Shown in pieces: positions 19,042-29,780 of a DNA stretch of 64,000 bases. How positions within the stretch are numbered: position 1 is the stretch's first letter; each line of letters opens with the position of its first letter. The notes beneath the pieces are model-generated. The model did not search any database. It was not told the DNA's origin and saw only the letters and a program-made list of their open reading frames with translations. A program made the position numbers and the translations under genes. This stretch comes from Atriophallophorus winterbourni (Eukaryota; Platyhelminthes; Trematoda; Plagiorchiida; Microphallidae): the NCBI GenBank assembly GCA_013407085.1, contig JACCGJ010000629.1:116148-180147 (forward strand), in the 5' to 3' direction.

Positions 19042-19626
19042 ATGCTTCACAACCATCCATATGTCATGCTTGTCTGGTTCAGGGAGAATAATCACTTCGG
19101 CAACTTTTACAGCGTTTGTCAGTACTCGATCGTTCGATGGCATCTGCAGCTTGTCGGCGTGATATGCGTTCAAGTGCCAGGAGCAGTATATAGTCTTTCT
19201 TTGTTTGGAGATGACGCATTACATTGTGCCACAACACCATGTGTTAAAGATAATGTTCTTTCCAACTCATTGGATCGAAGTCAGAACATTTCTTATCCTT
19301 TAAACTCAATTCATCTACACGCAAGTGTGGATAGCATAAAGAATGGCTTCCTGATTTCAACGTTCCATAGAGTTGAACTTTTCCGATCCGACCATTACTT
19401 ATTACATGGACGTGACTCAGTGTGCGTTTTCGGTAAGGTTAACGCACTGTACACCGGCTTCAGTAAACACTTCCGCATTTATAAATTTGAAAATCCGCGC
19501 AGGACCTTAGATAACATTTTGAGGAGGAATTCATCAAGTCGATATTGTGATATGCATCCGAATTTCAACTATTTTATGGATTTCAAAGCGTTTGCACATA
19601 ATTTAGTAGGTGTCTTAGATAAGTAA
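19042..19626 (+). CDS. Hypothetical 194-codon ORF, no family recognised
   Basis: This is the longest open frame in the window that I cannot tie to a retrotransposon. The product is rich in His, Ser, Asn and Leu, with no signal peptide, transmembrane helix, zinc ligands or repeat that I can identify. Composition is ordinary for translated AT-rich DNA. There is no similarity by eye to the LINE or gypsy proteins here, and no splice-site pattern stands out at its ends. It could be a chance frame, an exon, or part of an unfamiliar element. No flanking feature helps: 18890-19040 and 19630-20440 hold nothing recognisable. Confidence 0.25.
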   Translation: MLHNHPYVMLVWFRENNHFGNFYSVCQYSIVRWHLQLVGVICVQVPGAVYSLSLFGDDALHCATTPCVKDNVLSNSLDRSQNISYPLNSIHLHASVDSIKNGFLISTFHRVELFRSDHYLLHGRDSVCVFGKVNALYTGFSKHFRIYKFENPRRTLDNILRRNSSSRYCDMHPNFNYFMDFKAFAHNLVGVLDK

Positions 19627-19629
19627 TAA

Positions 19630-20440
19630 TTTCGAAACACTGAGCCATGTAGTGTTGTATACAATTTCGCGGTGTTAACAGGAGCTCATCAAATGTGATT
19701 CTTAAAATCTGGCAGTGCATAAGATGTCTAGCAAAGACTCAAAGGTGTAACGAAATTTCCTATTTCTTATCAGAATGTTGTTTCGTATAAAGCCAGTGCA
19801 ACTTTAACCTGTTTTCTCAGCAGAAAGTTCTACAGGTGATCGAATTTCACTGGCGGTATTATGCTGTGTTTCAATTGTTGTTAGTTCCCATTTTACAGCT
19901 CAGTTAGGTAAAGTTTAGGCATGCACCATCCGACTGAAATTCAAACGACATTCACGATGCGCCAGTGAGACCCCGCACAGAGGTGAGCACTATGCATTTC
20001 ATAAGATAATTTTGTTTTAACCCTTTACCGATGTACGCAACACACATTTTTACTGGACCTCCAAGGACGAAATCCTGAAACTACAGACTGTGGTTTTAAT
20101 GACAAAGCTCTATCTCGTATCCCGACACGCAATTGAGATTTCGCCACTAACAGCGTACGTCTTCTGATTATTGTACCCAATAAACTGGAACACACTTCTC
20201 CGCGTAACGCAGCATACTAATCCGAAGCAACTACACATGATAAACTTGCGGTATGAATAATATATTCAAATTGTGTACATATTTGCGTGTATGCATTATT
20301 ACAAAACAATGAAGATTAATTTACGTAAAATAAAACGAAATTTACAAGGATGAAAACACCATAATATTCCCTCTCTAGAGCGTTAGAAGAGAGTGAAACG
20401 CCCGAAACAAAAAGATTTAATCCACGTAGATTAACAGGCC
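19630..20440. other. No recognised feature
   Basis: About 800 bases with only short frames. No repeat shared with the rest of the window was noticed. Confidence 0.4.
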
Positions 20441-20449
20441 ACCTGACTC

Positions 20450-21005
20450 TACGATCTGATCAAGTTTTTATGAATTAAGGAGGGTGAGTCATAAGATGGG
20501 AGAGAGAGTTCACACGGCTGGTTTAATTTGGGAACAATAGGAGTGGGCGAGCTTAAAGGAAAATTGTCTACATCGAGAGTACCATTTCGAGTGTGAACGT
20601 TTGAGGGTGGTGTTTCGTCCCACACTGGTTCGATAAAAGCTTCATTCATGCGGTTAATAGTAAGAGTATCTTAAGCAACACTTTGATCGATGGCAAAGTA
20701 TTTGGCACAGCGACTAATGACCTTGAAGGGTCCCATGTATGGGGATTGCAAGGGTTTGTGCGTATAGTCGGTTCGCACAAAAACAAAAGCACATGAATGT
20801 AAATCACTTGGCAAGTTAACGTTACGAGTGTATAGGCGAGTAGGGGTTGCACGCAATTGACGCACGAAAGATCGTAAGCGTTTGACATATTTGGTAACAG
20901 TAATGTCTGCTGCCACCTCAAGGAATGCGATCAATTCACCAGGGAAGCGGATTGGAGTGTCGTAAAGTAACTCTGCCACGAAACATCCGTAGACAGTGCC
21001 TATGT
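20450..21005 (-). pseudogene. Ty3/gypsy integrase C-terminal region, minus strand
   Basis: Read from 21005 leftwards: GTVYGCFVAELLYDTPIRFPGELI, the segment after the integrase catalytic core, then VKRLRSFVRQLRATPTRLY, CAFVFVRTDYTHKPLQSPYMGPFKVI (the GPF-type integrase C-terminal motif of gypsy elements) and KYFAIDQSV. After a frameshift near 20650 it continues NRMNEAFIEPVWDETPP and a Pro/Ser-rich tail, which matches the VMIDRVKPTFMND region of the plus-strand copy at 22715. The frame is largely open, so decay is modest. Upstream core blocks are absent beyond 21005. Confidence 0.78.
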
Positions 21006-21049
21006 ATATTTAGTTTCAATTTTAACTAAATTTCAATCACAATTTATAA

Positions 21050-21445
21050 TTTTTATTTGAAGCCGAATTTTTATTAAAAAACAAGATATAACGTTCAAGA
21101 AGCAAGTCGGAAGCACATAACCGACATCACGGTTGATGACGCTACTCAGGTATGCGTATCCGTGATCTGACGTTCGAACGCCGATCAGGCTTTATGCTAA
21201 ACACAATTATTTGCGAATTTGAGGATAAATTCTCATTTGCAAATTGAAATATAGCTTCCATGTGGGGCCAATATAAGTCCCAAAATTAATTCAATACAGC
21301 ACCGATAAATGTTTGGAATATTTTCGACATTTAAATAACAGTACGATGGTTAATTTTGCTTTGAAGCAACATTTTTATTAATAAGGAGTATATGGCGTTA
21401 TAAAAGCAGGACGAAAGCACACGACCAGTTTCGCGGTTGTGATGT
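21050..21445 (-). repeat. Hammerhead repeat family B (about 305-bp unit), locus 1
   Basis: Sequence from ATTTTTATTA at 21067 recurs from 21371, so the locus holds one unit plus the first part of a second (period about 304). It matches the locus at 63200-63605 over its whole length, including TGCGTATCCGTG, CGTTCGAACGCCG, ATTTGCGAATT and GCAAATTGAAAT. On the minus strand the complete unit should carry a hammerhead at 21106-21161, but CTGATGA has become CTGAGTAG and GAAA is lost. The partial unit retains CCGCGAAACTGGTCGTGTGC (minus strand, 21436-21417), i.e. only the 3' half of a ribozyme. It ends close to the stem II loop, just as in locus 2. Confidence 0.72.
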
Positions 21446-21626
21446 AACAACCGTGTTTTACTGGAGCTAAAAACAATTGACCTTAACATCTTTCCCGTTC
21501 ATGCGTGCTAAGTGACTGCTTTTCTGTACCGTTGTACACATTTTGGCCACCTTGATATAATCTTCATTGTCCTGTGCGTTTTCTCCCATTTTCATAGGAC
21601 ATTATTGTAGAAGTAAGTCTACTACA

Positions 21627-21692
21627 AATTGGTGAGCCAAATGTGATACACGTATCTTTCCTGTAATACAATTGGGTGATCCCGACGTGATA
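21627..21692 (+). promoter_or_regulatory. Ty3/gypsy primer-binding site, duplicated
   Basis: TGGGTGATCCCGACGTGA at 21673-21690 is one inserted G and one C-to-T change from TGGTGACCCCGACGTGA, which I derive as the complement of a eukaryotic tRNA-Trp 3' end with CCA. This PBS type is described for the CsRn1 group of trematode gypsy elements. A second, more divergent version (TTGGTGAGCCAAATGTGAT, 21629-21647) lies 43 bp upstream, as if the LTR/PBS junction had been duplicated. Confidence 0.6.
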
Positions 21693-21989
21693 CACGAATC
21701 GTGTACTACAGTTTGGCCTCATCCGTTAAAATTAACCACTTTGCGTTAACACGGAGCGAATCGCTTAATGGCTGAGAGACACACGTACATTGCGGGATAA
21801 AACGTAGGTACAAATTTACCAGTTTAAGAAATCAGCAGAGACCCTTGAAGCTGGTAGGCTCTGGGAAGTTCAGGATTGTTCCAGTGGTTCGATACCGGAA
21901 GCCCAAAGACTATGGTCTAGAAAAATCGACTGCGGTCTGACAAAAACTGTACTTGTTCGCGTTGATCGAAACCACATTAGGAATATTTT

Positions 21990-22790
21990 TCGAAAAGGAT
22001 GAGCGTTTCTTTCACATCCACGTAGATCTAGTCGGCAAGTTACACCAACTTCACATGACAGTACATACATCCTCATCTGCATTGGTCGTTTCACCGCTAC
22101 ACAACTGCTCTTCCGAGACAGTTGCGCACGCTTCCTTCGAACGTTTGGTGCCCGGATATTGTTATAACTGACCGAGGTTCCCATTTCGATGGCACCTTCA
22201 CTAAATTGCTGGTTACTCTCGGTTGCCAACACCACCGGAATACTGCTTACAACCCCGCGGCGAACGGCCTGGTGGAACGATTGCACAAGCAACTCAAGGC
22301 CGCGCTGAAGGCGCATGTAAGTACTGATGGATCGAAATCATACCGGTCGTACTCGTAATTTTTGGATCAACCTTCAAACCTTGCTTGCAAGCCACTTCGC
22401 CGAGTTAATATTCTGTCATACCATCGCGTTATCTGGTGAGTATGTCGTCCTGACAAGACAATCACCATTTGCCTGTGGAGATTACGTGGCGTGCTTGCGA
22501 CATTATATGATCCGTTCCCACCTATCAACCCGCGGCTACAGGCCAAACTATCCCATGTTCCGAAAACATTTGCACACTGCCAGCATGTTTTTCTTCGAAA
22601 CGACGTGATGAAACAACCTCTTCACCCTTCTAATGCTAGACCGTTTAAGGTACTTCCGCGATTCCCAAAACAGTTGTGATTAACCGCGACGGTGGGCATG
22701 ACAAGGTCATGATTGATAGAGTCAAACCAACGTTCATGAACGATACAGTTGACCCAGTTAATCCGCCAGACCGATAGCCAACCACAGCAC
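21990..22790 (+). pseudogene. Ty3/gypsy integrase
   Basis: The frames read FFHIHVDLVGKL (first catalytic Asp) at about 22010, ILTDRGSHFDGTFTKLL (second Asp, frame shifted) near 22167, and TAYNPAANGLVERLHKQLKAALKAH (catalytic Glu) near 22235-22315. LATLYDPFPPINPR replaces the usual region after the core. The C-terminal part reads HVFLRNDVMKQPLHPSNARPFKVLPRF, then INRDGGHDKVMIDRVKPTFM (to about 22740). All three DDE residues are present, but at least three frame changes and a stop after 22358 disable it. The role would be insertion of the cDNA. Confidence 0.82.
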
Positions 22791-22889
22791 CACCGGTAAT
22801 AAACCGTACTTTACCCACTGCTGACTCAGAACCCGCGACAACAACAACTAGGAGTGCGAAATTGCGATCCGTAAGCGTTGCTAATTTTC

Positions 22890-24440
22890 TAATGCATATT
22901 TAACGCTTTATTATGGTTTGGTGTGTTCCCGTGCATGCGTTTTGTGCCCATTCCTTATCACTCGGTCGTGGCCTTAAACCCATTAAAAAGAGACCGTTTT
23001 ATTTCTTTTTACCCACTCAGGTGCAAATAAACTCTTCCCAATGATGCAACCGTGGTACATGCCACCCACGGAACATTGTCGTCAACCAACCCATCAACCA
23101 TGAGCACCCAACGTCCAACCCGAAATCTATCAGACAAGTGCCTTTCCAACTTGGCTTGGCTCCCCACCCAGTTTCCTCCAGACGAGTCCGTTTGCCATCA
23201 ACCCTGTGGATGTTGGAAATTTTCCGCAGGGACTGTGTATTCAAGGTCTCGCGTTCTTCACTGTCAAACATACTGATGTGCCTACATGTGCACTTAATGG
23301 GTTCATACTGAGACTGCTGCGTGGGGTAACTTACCGTTTCGTTCAATACTAGTTTAATATCATCCTTCGCACATACGCTTCGTAAAAATTATCGAATTGT
23401 TTGCTTAAATCAGAAGAATAAATAAATTAAATATATTAAATAACTTCTCTTGAATAATTAAAACAAACATGTTATAAATAAATATTGTTTGTTTCAAAGC
23501 AAATTTTAAGAACTAATAAGTTCCCATAGATAGCTGTTTGCCATATTCCTGAAAATGTTAATTCTCTCTGGAAAGTCGCCAGTTCTACTTCCGAATAATA
23601 TTTGGGTAAAAAATAAAAAATTAAATGCTTTAGGAAATGTTTGCCTAATTTTTTTCAAAATAGAAATAACATTTTTCCCTCATTCTATTTTCCGGTGGTT
23701 AATTTCCCATGTTCGGAAATATCTCACACAAATCTTGATTCCAAACCATGTGAAATTTAGAGTTCAACCTGGGATTCTGAGCAAATCTATGTAGTCTAAA
23801 CTAATTAAAAAGATTTTCCAACATTTTCTAGGTTTTTTGGTTAAAATATGACTTCAAAAGCGAATGCTGGAGAGCAACACGAATATGCGGCTTGATTAAA
23901 TTTAAGGTTCCCTAATGCGATCAAAAATCTTGATCCATCTCGTTTTAGTTTGATGAAATTTCAAATAATTAGGAGATTCTATTTGGGAAAAATCTGGATA
24001 GAGACATTTGTGCTTTACCTAGAGATAGGCGCCACACATTAAACTATTTATAATATTTTGATGAACAGTTCACAATCGGAAATTCAGAAAATCACCTATT
24101 TATCGAAATTACGACCGGCTTCGTGATTCAAAAACCGATGTTGGCGTAAATAATTCATTGTAAAGTTGCGCAAAGCCGAGCAGATAAGCAGGTACAGTCA
24201 AATATTTTTGCAACAAATTTGTGTAAACCGTTTCAAGGAGCCCATATTTTAAAAAGCACCGGAGCTAGGAAAAAATGGTAATTTTGCTATAGCTGAGAGG
24301 CTATATGTGCGAACGCAGAGGCGTGAAGAGCAAAAGCGAAGAGTGACGATCATGAACCCTCTGGCGTATGCAGAACCGCCATCCGGCAACACCAAGAGGG
24401 TTAATGACAAAAATCACGAACCTGCAATAATTCGAGATTT
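22890..24440. other. Unassigned; 22900-23350 possibly gypsy 3' region
   Basis: 22960-23340 is less AT-rich than its surroundings and follows the end of gypsy pol directly, so it may be the 3' untranslated region or LTR of that element; I could not match it to the stretch at 21444-21626. Frames of 74 (plus) and 109 (minus) codons there show no family features. From 23350 to 24440 the sequence is AT-rich. ACGACCGGCTTCGTG at 24111 looks like a small remnant of a hammerhead repeat (minus strand). Confidence 0.35.
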
Positions 24441-24454
24441 AACTGAATAATATG

Positions 24455-24520
24455 ATTCAAGATTCAAGATTCAAGAATTTATGGTCACAAAAAGCACAGC
24501 TTCAAAATTACCATATCATA
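24455..24520 (-). mobile_element. CR1-like LINE tail-only fragment
   Basis: GATTCAAGATTCAAGATTCAAG (three ATCTTGA units on the minus strand, 24459 on) is followed by AATTTATGGTCACAAAAAGCAC, the reverse complement of the LINE 3' signature GCTTTTT..GACCATA. Hardly any further 3' UTR is recognisable, so this is an extremely 5'-truncated insertion. Confidence 0.6.
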
Positions 24521-24742
24521 GTAAATATTCGTTCAAATGAGATCAAACGAGAACAAATCGAGCGGCAATTTCTTCGAAAATAGCAGCAGTTGGACAACAT
24601 CAGCCGCTATAAAATGATGTGGAGTTAGTTAAAGTTGGTGAAACGTGCCCAACGTAGTTAGAGTTATCTGTTAATCGGATGGCACGAAACTGAGTGACGC
24701 ATCAGATAAAAGTGACAACTTTCACCGACAGATTAAATGATG

Positions 24743-24822
24743 TTATATCTTTATATATAATATATATATAAATAATAAGATATATATTATATCTATATAT
24801 TATAGTATATATATATATATAT
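24743..24822. repeat. AT-rich microsatellite
   Basis: Interrupted TA and TATATAA units over about 80 bases, followed by ATTCGTACTTATACTATGACTC. This resembles the (AT)n..TTGTACCTATA arrangement of the LINE 3' UTR at 27594-27640, so it may be a relic of that subfamily. Confidence 0.7.
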
Positions 24823-24829
24823 TCGTACT

Positions 24830-25385
24830 TATACTATGACTCTGTTGTTATTGAGAGAACTAAGAATAATGTGACCAATCCGATGGCTATGATTGAAATT
24901 AATGTAAAGATTCAAAACTTGAAAGCGACAGCAAATTTAGCTTGGAAAAATTGTTTAGGCAATCAGGAAATAACATTCATTTGTGTAGTAATCGTTCATG
25001 CTGTTGATTTTCCTTGGTTTTCAAACATTTTATCTCAAAGTGGCGTTGAATAAAAAATTATGTAAAACATTCTCCCGCTGCCACACGTCACACAAATCTC
25101 AATCATGGTGATCCTGACTTGAAATTATAATCCACTGAAAATGGCTAATCAATGTACGATTTATACCAGTGTGCATATTGGTTAATCAAACCTTTTTTAT
25201 TTACCAGTCGTGGAGGTTGACATTACTAGTGCTATCTCCGGATATATGTAGCATGAAGCGATGAATGTGTAATGATTACACCCTCTAAACAGGGTGTTGG
25301 GTTGTCGAATTTATTTTCCCAGCTATTTTTGTTGAGCACCTTACACTTGGGATTGGTGGGTATTCGCATTGAGTACATTACATTT
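24830..25385. other. No recognised feature
   Basis: Short frames only. Nothing was recognised before the LINE fragment begins at about 25388. Confidence 0.35.
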
Positions 25386-25387
25386 AC

Positions 25388-26258
25388 TACTATTACAAAA
25401 GGATCTTGATACGCTTCACAAAGAACAAACTGCCGTTTAACTTCAACAAATGCAGGATCATGAATGTGGGGGAATCGAGTAGAGTTCACATATCACATAG
25501 GTTCGCATGTCCTTGAAAATTGCAGTGAAGAAAAAGATTCGGGTGTCTGGATATGCTCCATTATAAAAACATCACTTCAAACTAACAGTGCCTTTAAAAA
25601 AGCAACACGTGTTCTAAATCTACTCAAACGTGTATTTGGGAAATTTTCGCCCAAGAGATTCCTAAAGATTATGAATACATACTTGAGACCAGTCATGGAA
25701 TACGGTGTGCAGTCATGGTCTCCGTGGCTAAAGAGGGATGTGGAACTTATGCAGCGAATCTATTACCGCTCAACGAAATTAGTTCTCGGCATCCGAAACA
25801 AACCATATAAAGAAAGGATAGCTCAACTGGATCTGTTCGATTTTCCCTATCGACGGATCAGCGGAGACCTTATCTTACTTTACAAAACATTCCATACCCC
25901 GAACCATCCTTTACAGGATTTATTCACGCGAAGGGATACGAGGAATTATCGGACCCATGAATATGTGCCGGTCGTACCCCATTCCCGCCTGAACTGTAGA
26001 AGGTATTTTTACTCTGTCCGTGTCTGTTTTACTTGGAACAGTTTACCTTCAACCGTTGTTCACGCCACTAGCTTGCATGACTTTAAAACGAAATTAGACG
26101 AATTTTTATTGCATTATTCGTTTCCAGAACATTATATACTGTTTATTCTATGTTCTTATATTGTTTTTACACTTAAATTTCAATTTTTACTATCCTATGG
26201 TTGTTGTTAAGCTTGTTGCTTTTTAGACCATTAAAAAACTTGAATTACCTTGAATTTC
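25388..26258 (+). mobile_element. CR1-like LINE 3' fragment with long open RT C-terminus
   Basis: The first 90 bases read LLQKDLDTLHK and, in another frame, KLPFNFNKCRIMNVGESS (RT motif D area). From about 25493 the frame is open for more than 230 codons: HVLENCSEEKDSGVW, FGKFSPKRFLKIMNTYLRPVMEYGVQSWSPWL, YYRSTKLVLGIRNKPYKERI, RLNCRRYFYSVRVCFTWNSLPSTVV. This is the ORF2 C-terminal domain; all RT catalytic motifs are absent, consistent with 5' truncation. The 3' end has GCTTTTTAGACCATT (26218-26232) and a TTGAA-type tail. The copy at 49940 belongs to the same subfamily. Confidence 0.85.
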
Positions 26259-26259
26259 C

Positions 26260-27055
26260 CGAAAGGTGAGACCGGTTCATTATTCGATCCTGGGCATTTT
26301 GATCGAAAGTCGCGGTCCCAATTGGAGCAATGAGCAAATCTAAGTAACGTTTACGCTTCTGAATACTGATACACTCGCAATTACACAGATTACCGCAATC
26401 CAGCTGTTCTGAATATTCTAATTAAACTTGAAAGCTAATGTTAAAAAAATTGATTATCAATATTTTGTCATATCAATCTGACTAAGAATAGCACACAACA
26501 ATGCATTGAGATTATGAGTTTGCTCACTTCAAAGATTTCAAAACAGCTACACTTGTTCTAACCTTGTTATTACTATAACACTTTTTCCTGCTAATAACAC
26601 CTGCTCTTATGATAATAAAGAAATTTTTGCCATAGATAAGGAACATGCAAATAAAATAATCACGCTTTGCTCAGCAGTGCCTTATTAAAAAAACTCACGA
26701 TTTCCCTAAAGAATAAGAATGTTCTTATTCAATTCCCGTGAGAGAGAAAAATCAATAAGTTTTATTTGCTCCTAACGAAATTTGACAACAGACATGACTA
26801 TTGCAAGCACAGAGTCATGGGTTAGTCATTTTTTAAATCCACAAAACAAGCTGTTAATGAGCATGCACATAAAAATTCCTTCATTCTTTTCGAAATGTAA
26901 CATCGATCTGTTCGAGTTAGATCGCAGTAAAAATTGATGAGCCAGGCGATAGGCGATGCATAGTTATTTTTGGTCAAGCTCAACTGGAAAATGTTTAAAA
27001 TTGAATGACTCAAAACATGACCTTGTTTCAACGAGACAGCTTAAGTAAGAGCTTA
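26260..27055. other. No recognised feature
   Basis: AT-rich sequence without a plausible gene or repeat. Confidence 0.35.
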
Positions 27056-27059
27056 AGAA

Positions 27060-27591
27060 AGGAGGGTGTTTTCCTCTCATGATGAATACATATATACACC
27101 CGGTTCTAGATTATGCCGCACAAGCCTGGACACCATGGCTCCAAAAAGACATCTTACTCCTGGATCGCATATACCGGAGAGCTTCTAAGCTTGTCATTGG
27201 TCTCGAAAATATGTCATTCGCCAGGCGACTCAGACAACTGGAAATGAGTACACTTGCACAAAGGAGAATGCGAGGTGATCTCATCCTCGCATACAAAATA
27301 CTAACTACTGTTTCCCACCCCCTGGATATATTATTCCACCTTCGAACTTCCAGCAACAGTCGTGGCCATGGTTGCAAGTTGGAAATACCACATTCCAAAC
27401 GGAACTGCCGCAGGTATTTTTATTCCGTACGTGTGTGCTTTGCTTGGAATTCCCTACCTTCCGATTTGGTAAGCTCAAACAGCTTATCTATATTCAAATC
27501 AAAACTTGACGATTATATGAGAGCTAATCCGAATTTTCTCCCAAACTATTAATAAGCTATCATTGTCCCATTGATTTTGATTTTATTTATA

Positions 27592-27634
<43 letters not shown>

Positions 27635-27710
27635 ACCTATATTTCCACCCTGTGGTTATTGTAAAGTTAATTGCTTTTTCAACCATAAATCTTGAATCTT
27701 GAATCTTGAA
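27060..27710 (+). mobile_element. CR1-like LINE 3' fragment with (AT)n 3' UTR
   Basis: The frame at 27079-27552 covers MMNTYIHPVLDYAAQAWTPWL, YRRASKLVIGL, RRMRGDLILAYKIL and SKRNCRRYFYSVRVCFAWNSLPSDLV, ending in DYMRANPNFLPNY, the complete ORF2 C-terminus. The 3' UTR holds (AT)n at 27594-27630, CCTGTGGTTATTGTAAAG, GCTTTTTCAACCATA (27673-27687) and three ATCTTGA repeats to 27708. It is open and well preserved. The copies at 16840 and 17940 belong to the same subfamily. Confidence 0.85.
27594..27630. repeat. (AT)n microsatellite in LINE 3' UTR
   Basis: About 18 uninterrupted AT units between the ORF2 stop and the 3' terminal signature. Confidence 0.92.
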
Positions 27711-27714
27711 AAAC

Positions 27715-29110
27715 GTTTATATAGCACCGTAGTTACAATCACTGAGCTCGATCAGGAAGACAGTATATGGTGTAACTTGAAGCTCGAATCAGGAGACAGT
27801 TGCATCGTTGGTGTAGTTTATCGTTCACCATCATCATCGGATTCGCACAACAAAAACTATTGAAAGCAATGTAGTACGTCGGAAAACAGCGCAATTCGCA
27901 ATTATTGATTATGGGAGACTTCAATCTGCCTCAACTATATAACCGAGTAGATCATTCACCCCAATTACTAGACTCCGAATTTCGTGAACTGTTCGATTAC
28001 ATCACCTTGTATAATTATGTTTTCGGATATACTCCACAATGAAATTTCCAACAGACATCGATTCAAGACCTAGTCCTAACCTCTGAAGCCACGGCCGTTG
28101 AAGATGTTCAGTATCACCCTCCGCTGTTCTGTTCTTTCAATACGTGTAGAATGGTAAATCAAAAAGTAAATAGAAATGTAGATTACATTGGTTTGATGGA
28201 AATAATGGGGGCTTTCGATGAACATGCTATAAATGCCAGTGATCCGGACTCGCATTGCACAACCCTGACAGATTACATCACCAATATTTTACATTTAAAT
28301 TCTAACTATGACCCGAAACATAATTGCAAAAAACTCCATTTCAGAATTCACAGTCGCACTAGCAAATGGTTGACAAAGCGAAATTCGGCATGGGCTATTC
28401 ACAGCGTCGCGAGAGCAGAATGGACCTTTGCAGACTTTCGCAAATTGCGAAATCAGTCACAAATCTCATCCGTGAGGATAAACAATATCACTTCTTAAGC
28501 TGGCAGTAATAATGCAGCGGAATCCCAAACTGCTTTATCGAACCGTTAAAAACACGACCAAGCTGAAACCCGGTGATTTCCAGTCACGACTGATAACGGA
28601 CTAACTGATTCTGTCCTGGAAACCGCCAACGCTCTCGCCAGTTTTTATTCACGAGTTTTCACCCCATGGATGCATTAAAATCATCGGAATTGTCAGCACC
28701 AATTGTGCCAGAGACTATAAGCGATATATACATAAATTCTTAAATAGTGCAGCACCACCTACGCAGGTTGAATATCAACCAGACCCCGGGAGCTGACGGG
28801 ATCACACCAGCAATCCTAAAGGTATGCGGGTGTCAATTGTGCGAACCACTTTTTGTTCTATTTAACAACTCTTTAATAAAACCCATCTACAAACGTGGAA
28901 CTCGTTCTGATCCAGCAAATTACCGCCCTGTTGCAATCCTTCTAGTGATCTCAAAAGTTATTGAGCGAATTGTGTGCGAAAGAAAAGTGAGTCATCTCGA
29001 AACCCAAAACGTGTTGTCCCGAGAGCAACATGGATTTCGCAAGTCTCGTTCTTACTCGACTAACCTTCTGGAGACAATGAACGACTGGACGCAAGCTGTT
29101 GTCACATAAT
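27715..29110 (+). mobile_element. CR1-like LINE fragment: endonuclease C-half to RT N-part
   Basis: Starting immediately after the tail of the previous fragment, the sequence reads (with frame changes) QEDSIWCNLKLESGDSCIVGVVYRSPSSS, LLIMGDFNLPQLYN (27900-27940), IQDLVLTSEATAVE (28060) and then the linker frame 28151-28498 with HFRIHSRTSKWLTKRNSAW and FRKLRNQ. The RT start at 28747-29109 has PGADGITPAIL, IKPIYKRGTRSDPANYRPVAIL and QHGFRKSRSYSTNLLETMNDW. It breaks off at 29110 before motif A. Both ends are truncated, which is unusual for a LINE copy and suggests later deletion. Confidence 0.78.
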
Positions 29111-29114
29111 TTGA

Positions 29115-29780
29115 ACTCTGATTTTTTAGTACACTTACATATCTACCATAAACGAAACGTTAGCCAAAACGGAAGTACGCCTAAGTATAGACCCATTCAA
29201 TAGCTTCCGAGTAGTCTGAAAAATAGCACACTCGTGCCCAGCATACGCGCTGAAAGCACGAGCAGCTCCGACGACAGATATCGCTAATCCACTATCACTC
29301 AGAAGAATTCCAATGGAATATTCCAGATGACAACCTGTTTATGCAGATGAAAGATTTGCAACCATACAAGATCGACCTAATGTAACCAGCGTGATGATGA
29401 CTCATATAAATCGGTCGACACACAATCTACAGATATATTCGCTTGAAGCGACAACCGCGCCCGTTGACTTCCGTTCAGAGCAGGCATTTCGCGTATATGC
29501 TCGTAATTCTTTGTCAATTTGATAGTAAAAACTTGCCTACCTAGCTTTAACTTACGTCGTTCGTAATAATGTAAGAACCTGCTTAAAACTAAATCGTTGA
29601 TATTTGGTGTGCAAAGAGTAATGCAATAAATGCTTTGAGCAAATAAGCGGCGTGACCTTAATTCACTAGTACTTGTCACTGCAATCTCACCCCTCATTCA
29701 CAGATTTATCTTGCATGAACGTGGTTTCCAAATCGATATAATTTTCAATACAATACATTACTTTCTGCTTGGGAAATTTT
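29115..29780. other. No recognised feature
   Basis: No recognisable LINE or gypsy sequence. A 106-codon minus-strand frame (29377-29697) has no family feature. Confidence 0.35.

Larger units (their letters stand above)
21440..22890 (+). mobile_element. Ty3/gypsy (CsRn1-like) element fragment
   Basis: From left to right: a stretch starting TGTAACAACC (21444) and ending CTACTACA (about 21626) that could be a short 5' LTR remnant with TG..CA ends; a primer-binding-site region at 21627-21690; a decayed stretch; an integrase at 21990-22690; and TTTTRSAKLRSVSV near 22850, which resembles the end of gypsy pol. Gag, protease, RT and RNase H are absent, so this is an internally deleted copy. It lies back to back with the minus-strand integrase piece at 20450-21005, with hammerhead family B between them. 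Confidence 0.6.

Noticed and set aside
21875..21905. tRNA-like TPC arm at CCAGTGGTTCGATACCGG
   Set aside because: No acceptor stem, D arm or anticodon arm could be built around it.
21870..22316. 148-codon minus-strand frame
   Set aside because: It is antisense to the gypsy integrase blocks, which have recognisable catalytic motifs on the plus strand.
24111..24145. Another hammerhead on the minus strand at ACGACCGGCTTCGTG
   Set aside because: The GAAGCCGGUC part resembles the ribozyme 3' half, but no CUGAUGA lies at a suitable distance on that strand. At most it is a decayed remnant.
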